Positions 7,801-13,068 of a DNA stretch of 14,268 nucleotides are shown in pieces. The stretch spans positions 1-14,268 of the forward strand of contig CAKQXZ010000054.1 of assembly GCA_934292955.1 (NCBI GenBank), given 5' to 3'. A program made the translations under genes and the position numbers. This DNA comes from an uncultured Clostridia bacterium. GTDB taxonomy: Bacteria > Bacillota_A > Clostridia > Christensenellales > Borkfalkiaceae. The notes beneath the pieces were generated by a model. That model was not told the DNA's origin. It made no database searches and was given only the letters and a program-made list of their open reading frames with translations. Positions within the stretch are counted from its first letter, which is position 1. Every line of letters begins with the position of its first letter.

Positions 7801-8546
7801 ATGAGGGTAAAAAATTATCAGAACATGAATTTTTTGCGCTTAATGAATTGGTTCGTAAAATGGACCAAAAGTATTATACAGAAGAATTATCTCTTTGTGA
7901 ATTCAAGCTGTTGCCATTTATAAAAAGGGAAATTGGCGATTATCCTATGGGGATAAAGAAGTATATTTGGGATAATCCCGAAGAACTTGGAAAATTGCTA
8001 ATTCAGTTAAACAAACAAAAGGATTCGCTTGCTCCCGAAAGTTTAGGACAGAGAATTATATTTGAAGCTTATTGTGCATTTGGAGGTGCTTGTTATATAC
8101 CTAAAGATTATATGATTGCGCATAGAGATGTTTTAAAACAATGGGTTCTCAGTGTTTTAAAACCGTGTGAAAATGAGGACGCTGTTGTTAAGCGACTTGT
8201 AAAGTCTGCGATAATCAATACATTGGCGTGTTGCCCAAAGAATGACGATGAATTGGTTTGGCCGATAACAGAAATAGCTGATATTTTAGAACATTTGTCA
8301 TATGAGGACTATGACGATAAGTATAGAGTATCTAGTAATTTTTATTGCGGATATGTTAACAGAAGAGGAATAAGATCTGTGGGTGATGGTTCGGTTGAAC
8401 TGTCATTAAGTGAAAAATTTAGACAATATAAAAATTACTATCAATATTCTCACCCTGTTGTGAGTAGAGCTTTAGATTATATTGCTGAAAATTACAACAG
8501 GGAAAGCGAAATGGATAGAATGCAAGCTTATTTAGGATTACATTAG
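4842..8546 (+). CDS. large uncharacterised protein (1234 aa), candidate defence protein with nuclease-like N-terminus
   Basis: One uninterrupted 1234-residue frame starts at ATG 4842 behind GGAAGGA. Residues 23-97 carry an ordered motif set: LPELIHKLIRQS, FPSGDD, GWDG (53-56), LPLG, VEVG (75-78), K85 and DYNKR (93-97). From memory this recurs in large uncharacterised bacterial proteins, and the Asp...Glu-x-Gly...Lys order suggests a diverged PD-(D/E)XK-like nuclease fold, which is unproven. At 220-235 the segment ITISSPYYGRDYAYDF sits where a STAND ATPase would have a P-loop, but there is no GK(S/T). Residues from about 440 to 1234 look mostly helical and repeat-like, ending HPVVSRALDYIAENYNRESE. 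No signal peptide or membrane segment is seen. It stands alone, is clearly more AT-rich than both neighbouring blocks, and lies divergent to ardA, which suggests an acquired cargo gene. Function is not assigned. Confidence 0.6.
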   Translation: MILSASNFLDLVKSNKKLSECKLPELIHKLIRQSLNGNTYTHFPSGDDVFTPGWDGYIENNSIDHRFLPLGKIFVEVGANTDWYKGIRKIKSDYNKRKCEDIGIDKSDYSYIAITASILNSTIKQAFCEKSNDEKVFRKVIILDAVDISSWLDEHINICIWFLKEYGKKIDDYGITLLDDEWENIASVTTPHLSYNIFKIGNESFAQKLIDDFETIKNNRIITISSPYYGRDYAYDFCIATLRSMANQDIQDRVIIVNSQAALNYVGTFCEEKIVLVNFNCFDERFAAFRKNTYIFFDTLFNDDFQLNPVTQKDFQNEIEKMGFSNSEAHKISFIVGNNVLALRRLLATNPLIKMPLWCRDKYKNELIPLLLMGELKMDEKGDLVFATTLVGDDLDNYTEKLNIWTERSESPILKYGNIYRISSRRECFDFIQVDVFSGKVERLEKQLLIALSEINFKYNDIKRNWLFNDGSYIWRDELIINILNGFIILSEKNKRVQVHFDTFTKQIFDNLQGNYELCLTVAHLFYKIAELSPSSFVGYLRIAIKDDNSTLIKVCNTQLGGFFRNGTFSTYILSALENVIKIERYALEAFELLLDLYYSIDSDDNILNEVIKMLSPISSMCGVIAMPLHQKTTFFFKYIKEKDILKTKRIVEKIYLDESDCIMVAVHDSYRLDISQKNGISNIEIYEMRDCIFKWMMEHIDIDENTNMMILRGLLQGIHREPFKIQKEHLNEFIVKNKTQDDCVKAEICYAILETRENILKFKDWDNLKDYIPLFDEMIEKITPNDEYLKNRYIFVKDDFPLLDPCRSGDPDWYEKSSKQRKEIREKCLVDLIGKYGQKIIEKIIKDCSKSSYSIWPLLYSHSDNRFADIKIMIDRALENGLRVYLELMPFNDVVEVIKTYNNDEMIIKNLPCNKQVYEFVFGKDYEEKFWVSHNFEYEDKEMFEIAFEKFIRFAPNKLLDVFAYLVDSDYSHKIKLLSALTRWVNEGKKLSEHEFFALNELVRKMDQKYYTEELSLCEFKLLPFIKREIGDYPMGIKKYIWDNPEELGKLLIQLNKQKDSLAPESLGQRIIFEAYCAFGGACYIPKDYMIAHRDVLKQWVLSVLKPCENEDAVVKRLVKSAIINTLACCPKNDDELVWPITEIADILEHLSYEDYDDKYRVSSNFYCGYVNRRGIRSVGDGSVELSLSEKFRQYKNYYQYSHPVVSRALDYIAENYNRESEMDRMQAYLGLH

Positions 8547-8646
8547 ACCTATACAATATGTAATGGGCACAGTGTAAGTTAAATCGATACGTAGGTTTGA
8601 TTGGTAATAAGCTATATGAATTTATTTTATAGCTAAGAAATAGTCG

Positions 8647-8687
8647 ACAAGGAATTTGCGCAGAGAGATTCCGCACAAATTCCTTGT
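8647..8687. repeat. 12-bp perfect hairpin downstream of the large gene
   Basis: ACAAGGAATTTG (8647-8658) and its exact reverse complement (8676-8687) flank a 17-nt loop. It lies 100 bp after the stop of the 1234-aa gene. No T-run follows on the plus strand, so it is not a textbook terminator, but it could stabilise or end that transcript. Confidence 0.6.
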
Positions 8688-8693
8688 ATAGAC

Positions 8694-8713
8694 ATATCAT
8701 TATATAATGATAT
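8694..8713. repeat. 20-bp perfect palindrome
   Basis: ATATCATTAT followed directly by its exact reverse complement gives a loopless 20-bp palindrome, starting 6 bp after the preceding hairpin. Such a site could bind a dimeric protein, extrude as a cruciform, or be a chance product of AT-rich DNA. Confidence 0.55.
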
Positions 8714-8837
8714 AAGCAATTATACATTTGACATAAAAACAAACTTATTAGTCATTTTAGTGTTTTTTTACAAATAAACCCTTAAAAAGAAATACTTTTT
8801 ATTGATGAATAAGTTAGGATAGCCGATAATTGGGTGC

Positions 8838-8880
8838 ACCAAAGAAAAAGACGGGTCGAGGACCTGTCTTTTTCTTTGGT
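8838..8880. repeat. 20-bp stem, 3-nt loop hairpin abutting the copy-2 element
   Basis: Positions 8838-8857 pair with 8861-8880 over 20 bp with a single G-U wobble (as plus-strand RNA) and a GAG loop. The stem runs ACCAAAGAAAAAGACGGGTC. Its right foot is 6 bp from the copy-2 insertion, so before that insertion it stood directly before the GC-rich hairpins at 9171. It could be a transcription stop or part of a structured RNA. A single U-U mismatch would be enough to show decay, and none is present. Confidence 0.65.
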
Positions 8881-8886
8881 ACGCCT

Positions 8887-9166
8887 TAGCCGAGAGGGAA
8901 TCGAACCACATTAAGTTTTAACGGCGCAAAATTTGCAAAATCGGCGTTAAACTCACTTATAATACAGCAAGTATGATTGCGTTCGTTTGCCTTGATTTTT
9001 CTAAATTTATCGCCGTTAAAATGCGTAGCACCTTAAAGCCGTATTTTTTAGGCGGTTGTGACGAAGATTTGCGCAGACGTACTTACCGTACTTCAAGCAA
9101 AGATTTGCCGCAACAGGCAAAAAAGACGGCTTTAAGGCTTGATGGGGTTCGATTCCCTCTCGGCTA
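8887..9166. mobile_element. nonautonomous MITE-like repeat element, copy 2
   Basis: This copy has 30-bp inverted ends (8886-8915 and 9138-9167, 28 of 30 paired) that share only the outermost TTAGCCGA...TCGGCTAA with copy 1, plus TA at both borders (8887-8888 and 9165-9166). As in copy 1, arm A (11 bp perfect, 8916-8926 with 9011-9021) starts at the base after the outer stem, and arm B (18 of 19 bp, 9031-9049 with 9119-9137) ends at the base before it. The arm B interior is clearly homologous between copies: GCCGTATTTTT, GCAGACGTACTT, CGTACTTCAAGC, ATTTGCCGCAA and AAAAAGACGGCTT. No protein is encoded. The orientation is the same as copy 1. The outer stem contains GGTTCGATTCCCT, which resembles a tRNA T-arm, but no tRNA is present. 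Confidence 0.8.
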
Positions 9167-9170
9167 AGCG

Positions 9171-9289
9171 GGACGAGTACGCGGCGCAACCAAAACTTGA
9201 AGTATATAAAATGTCTTAATGCGCCGTCGTTCGTCCGTTTAGCGAAGTAAATATTTGCCGTAGGTCTCCCGCTTACGGGAAACGGCAAA
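9171..9289 (+). other. GC-rich hairpin pair, possibly part of a structured RNA
   Basis: Two hairpins stand in an otherwise AT-rich interval. The first pairs 9171-9176 with 9231-9236 and, after a small internal loop, 9181-9187 with 9221-9227 (one G-U). The second pairs 9254-9261 with 9282-9289 (8 bp) and caps with TCCCG/CGGGA (9267-9271/9276-9280) around a CTTA loop. A rightward terminator follows at 9312. Removal of the copy-2 element would place the 8838-8880 hairpin right before them. No promoter was located with confidence and I recognise no known RNA family. Confidence 0.4.
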
Positions 9290-9311
9290 GTCTCCCGAAG
9301 GTGCACCACAG

Positions 9312-9357
9312 ATAACGTAAATTAAACCGATAAGGCTTGATTTGCGTTATTTTTTTT
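9312..9357 (+). terminator. rho-independent terminator, rightward
   Basis: ATAACGTAAATTAA (9312-9325) pairs along its full length with 9337-9350, using two U-G wobbles that work only in plus-strand RNA, and is followed by eight T residues (9350-9357). The wobble orientation and T-run both point to a plus-strand transcript ending here, although the only rightward gene upstream ends about 770 bp earlier. Confidence 0.75.
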
Positions 9358-9368
9358 GGTTCTAAAAT

Positions 9369-9407
9369 AAATGTTGAGGTGTGAGGAAAACACTTCAACA
9401 TTTTTTG
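9369..9407 (+). terminator. second rho-independent terminator
   Basis: AAATGTTGAGGTGT (9369-9382) pairs with 9390-9403 over 14 bp with one G-U in plus-strand RNA, and a T-run follows immediately. On the minus strand the stem is followed by a weaker TTATTTTA stretch, so it may also end leftward transcripts coming from the regulator gene at 9794. Confidence 0.65.
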
Positions 9408-9424
9408 TTTTATGACATAAAAAA

Positions 9425-9544
9425 GTTGAGCATATTTGAAATTTCCAATATAATATCTTCTACGACAAAAACACAAAGAAAATAATCAATATGCTCAACG
9501 CAGATACCCGATTTAAAGGCTGTATAACAGCCTTTAAAAATCGG
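9425..9544. repeat. nested inverted repeats of unknown origin
   Basis: GTTGAGCATATT (9425-9436) recurs exactly inverted at 9488-9499, around a 51-nt AT-rich spacer. Just beyond, CCGATTTAAAGGCTGT (9508-9523) pairs with 9528-9544 apart from two extra A residues, forming a tight hairpin. Neither has a T-run. The first pair could be remnant ends of a small insertion or an operator; the second could be a terminator remnant. Confidence 0.5.
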
Positions 9545-9663
9545 TTCCGGTACATTTTCAATAGTTTTAAATACAACAAAACAAAAGTTTTAAATAGAAC
9601 AAAATAAACGGTTACACTGATTGTATAAAAAATAATATTATTAAAGTGTTGAAGCTTATTGCC

Positions 9664-9788
9664 TAGCCTTGCAATTCATCTTTTTTTACCGTTTACAGGG
9701 CGGCAACGTTTTTCAACGTCATTAAAAATACGAATGTACGGCTTGTTATTTTTAGAAATAGAAGGGCAGAGAAAATTACCTTCAGTAA
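9664..9788 (-). pseudogene. truncated, frameshifted duplicate of the 103-aa gene at 4080-4391
   Basis: This stretch aligns nearly base for base with 4195-4318, the middle of the 103-aa gene, in the same orientation. It reads TEGNFLCPSISKNNKPYIRIF, then NDVEKRCRPVNGKKR and a stop, where the intact gene reads AEGNLLCPCISKNNKPF and so on to NGKNDEF. One extra T in a T-run shifts the frame. The 5' and 3' ends of the gene are missing, and homology stops 6 bp short of the stop codon of the regulator gene at 9794. It is a recombination scar marking old contact between element and chromosomal DNA. Confidence 0.85.
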
Positions 9789-9793
9789 TTATG

Positions 9794-11419
9794 TCATTCG
9801 TTCTGCGTTTCTTGTTTCAGCAGAGTTGCATAGCGCAGCATTTGTTTGCGCGAAGACACGCCGAGCTTTTCCAGAATATTATGGTTGTGGAATTTAAGCG
9901 TACTTTCGCGTATATTAAGTATATCGGCGATTTCTTTTGCGGTTTTGCCTTGCAAATAGAGGTCGAAAACGGTTTTTTCCGTTTTAGTAAGCTCTTTTAG
10001 TCCGATTTTGAACATTTCGTAATCGTCGGGATCTATCTCTGTTTTACGTGAATAAGCCAACCGTTCGATTTCGGCTTGCCGCTTTCCGATTTCGTTTGTC
10101 TGGTTTTCGGTTACGGTTGCAAGTTCTTCGTTCTGCCGTTTCAGGTTCTCCGTTTCGACATCGCGAAGTTTATCCTGTTCGGCAAGATAGACGAATAAGT
10201 CGTCTATTTCGATAATATCGGATTTTGTTCCGGCATGCTCCTGCATACGTATTTTTTCAAGACTTTTTATCACGGGGGAAACAAATTTTCGCGAAAAAAT
10301 TACGCAAAGAACGACGGCGGAAAATACAAGTAAAAAGCATACCAATACAATTTTTATAACATTGACGGTTACGGTTTTATCGAATTCGCTTTTCGGTTGC
10401 ATAACTACAAGAGTGTAGGATGTATCGCAGATATTAACCTCGTTTTTAGCGGCAACAAAAGTGTTTTCGCCCGAGAATTCGGTGAGCGCGTCGTTTATTT
10501 CGCTGGGTACGAGCGTACCGCTGGGTTTCAGAGAGTATCCGCCGAGGACGCCTGCCCAGAATATATTTTTGCAGTCGATTTTGCCGTCTTCTGCCGTTTT
10601 GGAAAAGGTGCAGGTCAGTTTTTCTAATCTTGTGGGTTGAGCAAAGAAATCTTTGAAGTAATTTTTCGAGATTTCAAATCCGCAAATGCCGTAATACATC
10701 CCGTCTGCTCCGAACAGAGGAGTGAGGAATGCCATTGCTTCTTCGCTTGTTCCGTTAAGCGTAAAAATATCGGTCAGTACCGATTTTTTTTCTTTGACGA
10801 TTGTTTCGTTGAAAAATTTTCTTGTTTGCGGCACGAAATCGATTTTGAATTCCAATCGCCATTTACGGTGCGGCATTATGTCGTTTTTTCTTCCGAGTTC
10901 CGCGCTGCCCCGAAACAGCAGCAGCGTTTCGTCCGTGCGGTCAAGTGTACTGCGTTGAAAATATAATCCCGTTCTGGATTTATCGGAGTTGGCTTCGCCC
11001 GTATTCACGGTTGCGTTAAGCATTATAAATGCGCCCGAAGCGTCCGCTTTAAGCAACTCTTCTTTAAGTTTAGGGAAAAGAACTTCCTGTACGCCTTCCG
11101 TATATAGTTGCGAATCGTTGAGCGCGCTTATATGAATTCCTTTTTCATTCAGATAATTATCTATTATCGCCGAGGAATCGTTTGCGAGCATTTCGTTCAT
11201 CATCGAAAGATCGTCAAAGTATTTTTCGATTTGCTTTGTATAGAATTCGTTTTGAAAAGTCAGATTGTTTGAATATTTTTCCGTTGTCGTAGAAAACTGC
11301 CCGACGAAAAACAAGCCGACCGCGATAAACATAACGATAACGAGAACGAGCGTAAGCATATATAATAAAAGCTTACGATGCATAGACGTTTTCTTTTTTT
11401 TGAAATCTATAAACTTCAT
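9794..11419 (-). CDS. membrane-bound sensor with cytoplasmic LuxR-type DNA-binding domain
   Basis: The 541-residue protein has a short basic N-terminus, TM1 at about 17-40, an extracytoplasmic sensor region of about 310 residues (probably Cache-like, judged by position and size only), TM2 at about 353-376, a coiled-coil linker (about 415-455, EIGKRQAEIERLA), and a C-terminal LuxR/GerE helix-turn-helix (about 474-535: LTKTEKTVFDLYLQGKTAKE, TLKFHNHNILEKLGV). There is no receiver or kinase domain, so it should act as a one-component regulator signalling directly from outside the membrane to DNA. It starts at ATG 11419, 25 bp downstream of the solute-binding protein gene and in the same transcript, so the binding protein may supply or sense its ligand. 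The target promoter is probably local but is not proven. Confidence 0.88.
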   Translation of the reverse strand: MKFIDFKKKKTSMHRKLLLYMLTLVLVIVMFIAVGLFFVGQFSTTTEKYSNNLTFQNEFYTKQIEKYFDDLSMMNEMLANDSSAIIDNYLNEKGIHISALNDSQLYTEGVQEVLFPKLKEELLKADASGAFIMLNATVNTGEANSDKSRTGLYFQRSTLDRTDETLLLFRGSAELGRKNDIMPHRKWRLEFKIDFVPQTRKFFNETIVKEKKSVLTDIFTLNGTSEEAMAFLTPLFGADGMYYGICGFEISKNYFKDFFAQPTRLEKLTCTFSKTAEDGKIDCKNIFWAGVLGGYSLKPSGTLVPSEINDALTEFSGENTFVAAKNEVNICDTSYTLVVMQPKSEFDKTVTVNVIKIVLVCFLLVFSAVVLCVIFSRKFVSPVIKSLEKIRMQEHAGTKSDIIEIDDLFVYLAEQDKLRDVETENLKRQNEELATVTENQTNEIGKRQAEIERLAYSRKTEIDPDDYEMFKIGLKELTKTEKTVFDLYLQGKTAKEIADILNIRESTLKFHNHNILEKLGVSSRKQMLRYATLLKQETQNE

Positions 11420-11444
11420 ATCCCGGTCGCTCCGTAATTTTTTG

Positions 11445-12794
11445 TCAGCCGACGTTATTCAGCGCGGCTTTCATTTCCTCAACTATCTGTTCGCAAGTTG
11501 CGCCTTTTTCGTATCTGGTTTCAAGAGTATTCTGGATATTACGGATTTTTTCGTACAAAGCGTACACTTTGGTGTAATACCCGTCAAACCCCGGCTCTTT
11601 TTTGAAAGAGCAGGTCTCAACTGTTTTAGTCAGGGCTTTATAAAGGTTCCAGTATGCATCCGACTTAAAAGATTTTTCGCCGATTTTTGCAAAAGCGCCC
11701 GTTCTTACCGGCATATAACCCGTTGAAAGTACAAAATCCACATTGCGGTGTTCTTCGGTGAACCATCTTGCGAAAACGGTTGCCGCTTCGGCTTTGATAT
11801 CAGTCGTTTTATAAGCGCAAAGTCCGACGCCCGATTGAGTTGCGACTTTTTGTTTGCCTGTCTGTTGGGGCATGGGAAAGACTTTCAGATTCATGGCTTC
11901 CGAAGTATTGTCGGGGTAGGTGATTTCGTCGTTGTAATAAAGCACGGAAGCCGAAGAGCCGATACCTGCGCAGGTCTGTCCCGTCATAACCTGCGTGTTG
12001 GAATACAAATCGGATACGACAATATGTCCTTTGGCGATAGATGTGGCAAACATATCGTATGCTTGTATCAGAGCGGGGTTGTTTGCGTCGTACCAGCCGT
12101 CTTTGTAAGAAATACTTTCTCCGTCGGATATGGCGCACAGTTCCGCAATCCTTATCAGATAATCTATTGCGCAGAACGGTTTACCGCCCGACCACTCGTA
12201 ATATTTTTCGGCAACGGATAAAAACCCTTTCCAGGATCCGAGGTCGGATAGCAAAACATTTTTGGCGGCGGCGAATCTGTCGAAAACTCCGCCTGCGATG
12301 AAGAGCATATAAGTCGATTTTGAAACGGGGAAAACAACAAGTTTATCGTCGACCATTCCGTCGCTTAAAAAATCGGGTACGAAATTGTCAAGTTCGGACG
12401 TGGAAAAATAATCGTTCCAATTCAGAAGATTATTCGCGCCCAGGCTGCGCGCGTCGCTCGAATGACAAAAGAATAAATCGGGCATTTCCTTGGACCCCGC
12501 TTTGCCTGTTTGCGCGTCTTTTAATTTTCTGCCGATCTGCGAGGCGTTTGACATCAGCGTGACGTTTATAATGATGCCTTTGTCTTTGCCGACGGTCGAG
12601 TTGAATTGTTCAACGATGTCGTTCATGGGCGAATTGACCTGCTCGCCGTAAACGTGCCACATAGTAAGAGTCGTCGGTTTTTTTGGGTCAAGCAAAGTGT
12701 TGTCTTTATTGCATGCCGTAAGAGTAAAGGGTACTGCGAGTGCCGTCGCGATGGCGATAAACAATGAAATAATTTTTTTGACTTTACATCTCAT
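11445..12794 (-). CDS. extracellular solute-binding lipoprotein of an ABC-type (sugar-like) family
   Basis: The 449-residue protein has a lipoprotein signal peptide: basic MRCKVKK, a hydrophobic stretch, and lipobox LTAC with C28 as the lipidated residue. The mature part begins like family 1 solute-binding proteins (TTLTMWHVYGEQVNSPMNDI) and contains the usual later features MPDLFFCHSSDA, VFPVSKSTYMLF and a Trp-rich ARWFTEEHRN segment. These proteins capture sugars or oligosaccharides outside the membrane for an ABC importer. No permease or ATPase gene is present in the window. The start at ATG 12794 follows GGAAG. Directly downstream is the membrane-bound LuxR-type sensor. The substrate cannot be inferred. 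Confidence 0.9.
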   Translation of the reverse strand: MRCKVKKIISLFIAIATALAVPFTLTACNKDNTLLDPKKPTTLTMWHVYGEQVNSPMNDIVEQFNSTVGKDKGIIINVTLMSNASQIGRKLKDAQTGKAGSKEMPDLFFCHSSDARSLGANNLLNWNDYFSTSELDNFVPDFLSDGMVDDKLVVFPVSKSTYMLFIAGGVFDRFAAAKNVLLSDLGSWKGFLSVAEKYYEWSGGKPFCAIDYLIRIAELCAISDGESISYKDGWYDANNPALIQAYDMFATSIAKGHIVVSDLYSNTQVMTGQTCAGIGSSASVLYYNDEITYPDNTSEAMNLKVFPMPQQTGKQKVATQSGVGLCAYKTTDIKAEAATVFARWFTEEHRNVDFVLSTGYMPVRTGAFAKIGEKSFKSDAYWNLYKALTKTVETCSFKKEPGFDGYYTKVYALYEKIRNIQNTLETRYEKGATCEQIVEEMKAALNNVG

Positions 12795-12870
12795 ATCGAT
12801 CTTCCGTTACCGGTTACATGAGCGTTTGCCCACCCGATTTTAAAAATTTTTTTAACTTTTTTTCGGTTTT

Positions 12871-12897
12871 CCCCACCTTTTAGCGGTTTGGGTGGGG
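12871..12897. repeat. GC-rich hairpin in the leader of the solute-binding protein gene
   Basis: CCCCACC (12871-12877) pairs with GGTGGGG (12891-12897) around a 13-nt loop. It would lie in the 5' leader of the leftward transcript, about 75-105 nt before the ATG. No T-run follows on the minus strand, so attenuation is not obvious; mRNA stabilisation is another possibility. Confidence 0.5.
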
Positions 12898-12935
12898 GAA
12901 TTTTTATTGTATTTTTGATATACTCACGATGCTTA

Positions 12936-12966
12936 AAACGTTGCATGTACGAAAAGAAACGTTGTA
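12936..12966 (-). promoter_or_regulatory. tandem operator-like repeat below the solute-binding gene promoter
   Basis: Two direct copies of AAACGTTGYA (12936-12945 and 12957-12966) lie 21 bp apart start to start, which is two helical turns, so both face the same side of the DNA. Each contains the palindrome AACGTT. They sit just downstream of the predicted transcription start of the leftward promoter, where a bound protein would block transcription. The regulator is unknown; the adjacent LuxR-type sensor is one candidate. Confidence 0.55.
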
Positions 12967-12975
12967 AGTGTAAAC

Positions 12976-13004
12976 AGTATATCACACATACGCGCCAAAG
13001 TCAA
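12976..13004 (-). promoter_or_regulatory. promoter of the solute-binding protein and sensor operon
   Basis: On the minus strand, TTGACT (13004-12999) and TATACT (12981-12976) are separated by exactly 17 bp, a near-consensus sigma-70/sigma-A promoter. Transcription would start near 12969 and give a leader of about 175 nt before ATG 12794. The promoter lies back to back with the rightward secreted-protein gene at 13069. No equally good promoter was found for that gene: TTGCAA (13012-13017) with TACATA 17 bp later is weak. Confidence 0.75.
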
Positions 13005-13068
13005 TTCGCATTTGCAATAACTAAAAAAAAATCATACATAACAAATGGACGTAAAAGGAGTTGCTATT

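Larger units (their letters stand above)
8547..9663. other. gene-free, structure-rich interval after the large gene
   Basis: I find no supportable intact gene in these 1117 bases. The stretch holds two simple hairpins or palindromes (8647-8713), a 20-bp hairpin (8838-8880), a repeat-element insertion (8887-9166), two GC-rich hairpins (9171-9289), two rightward terminators (9312-9407) and a set of inverted repeats (9425-9544). The remainder, including 8714-8837 and 9545-9663, is AT-rich with no pattern beyond a short palindrome at 9631-9642. A TAGCCGATAA at 8820-8829 is identical to the first ten bases of the copy-1 element end and may be a solitary end. Short frames here lack ribosome sites and were not called. 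Confidence 0.7.

Noticed and set aside
8728..8756. Promoter for a rightward RNA (TTGACA at 8728-8733)
   Set aside because: The -35 is perfect, but no acceptable -10 lies 16-18 bp downstream (GTCATT and neighbours), so it was not called.
9138..9167. Possible tRNA gene suggested by the T-arm-like sequence
   Set aside because: No anticodon arm, D-arm or acceptor partner is present at the right distances, and the sequence is one of a pair of inverted element ends.
9491..9607. 38-codon plus-strand frame starting MLNADTRFKG
   Set aside because: No ribosome site precedes it, and it spans the inverted repeats at 9425-9544, which already explain its start region.
11748..12221. 157-residue plus-strand open frame
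   Set aside because: It is the antisense of the solute-binding protein gene, whose family assignment is clear, and it has no ribosome site.
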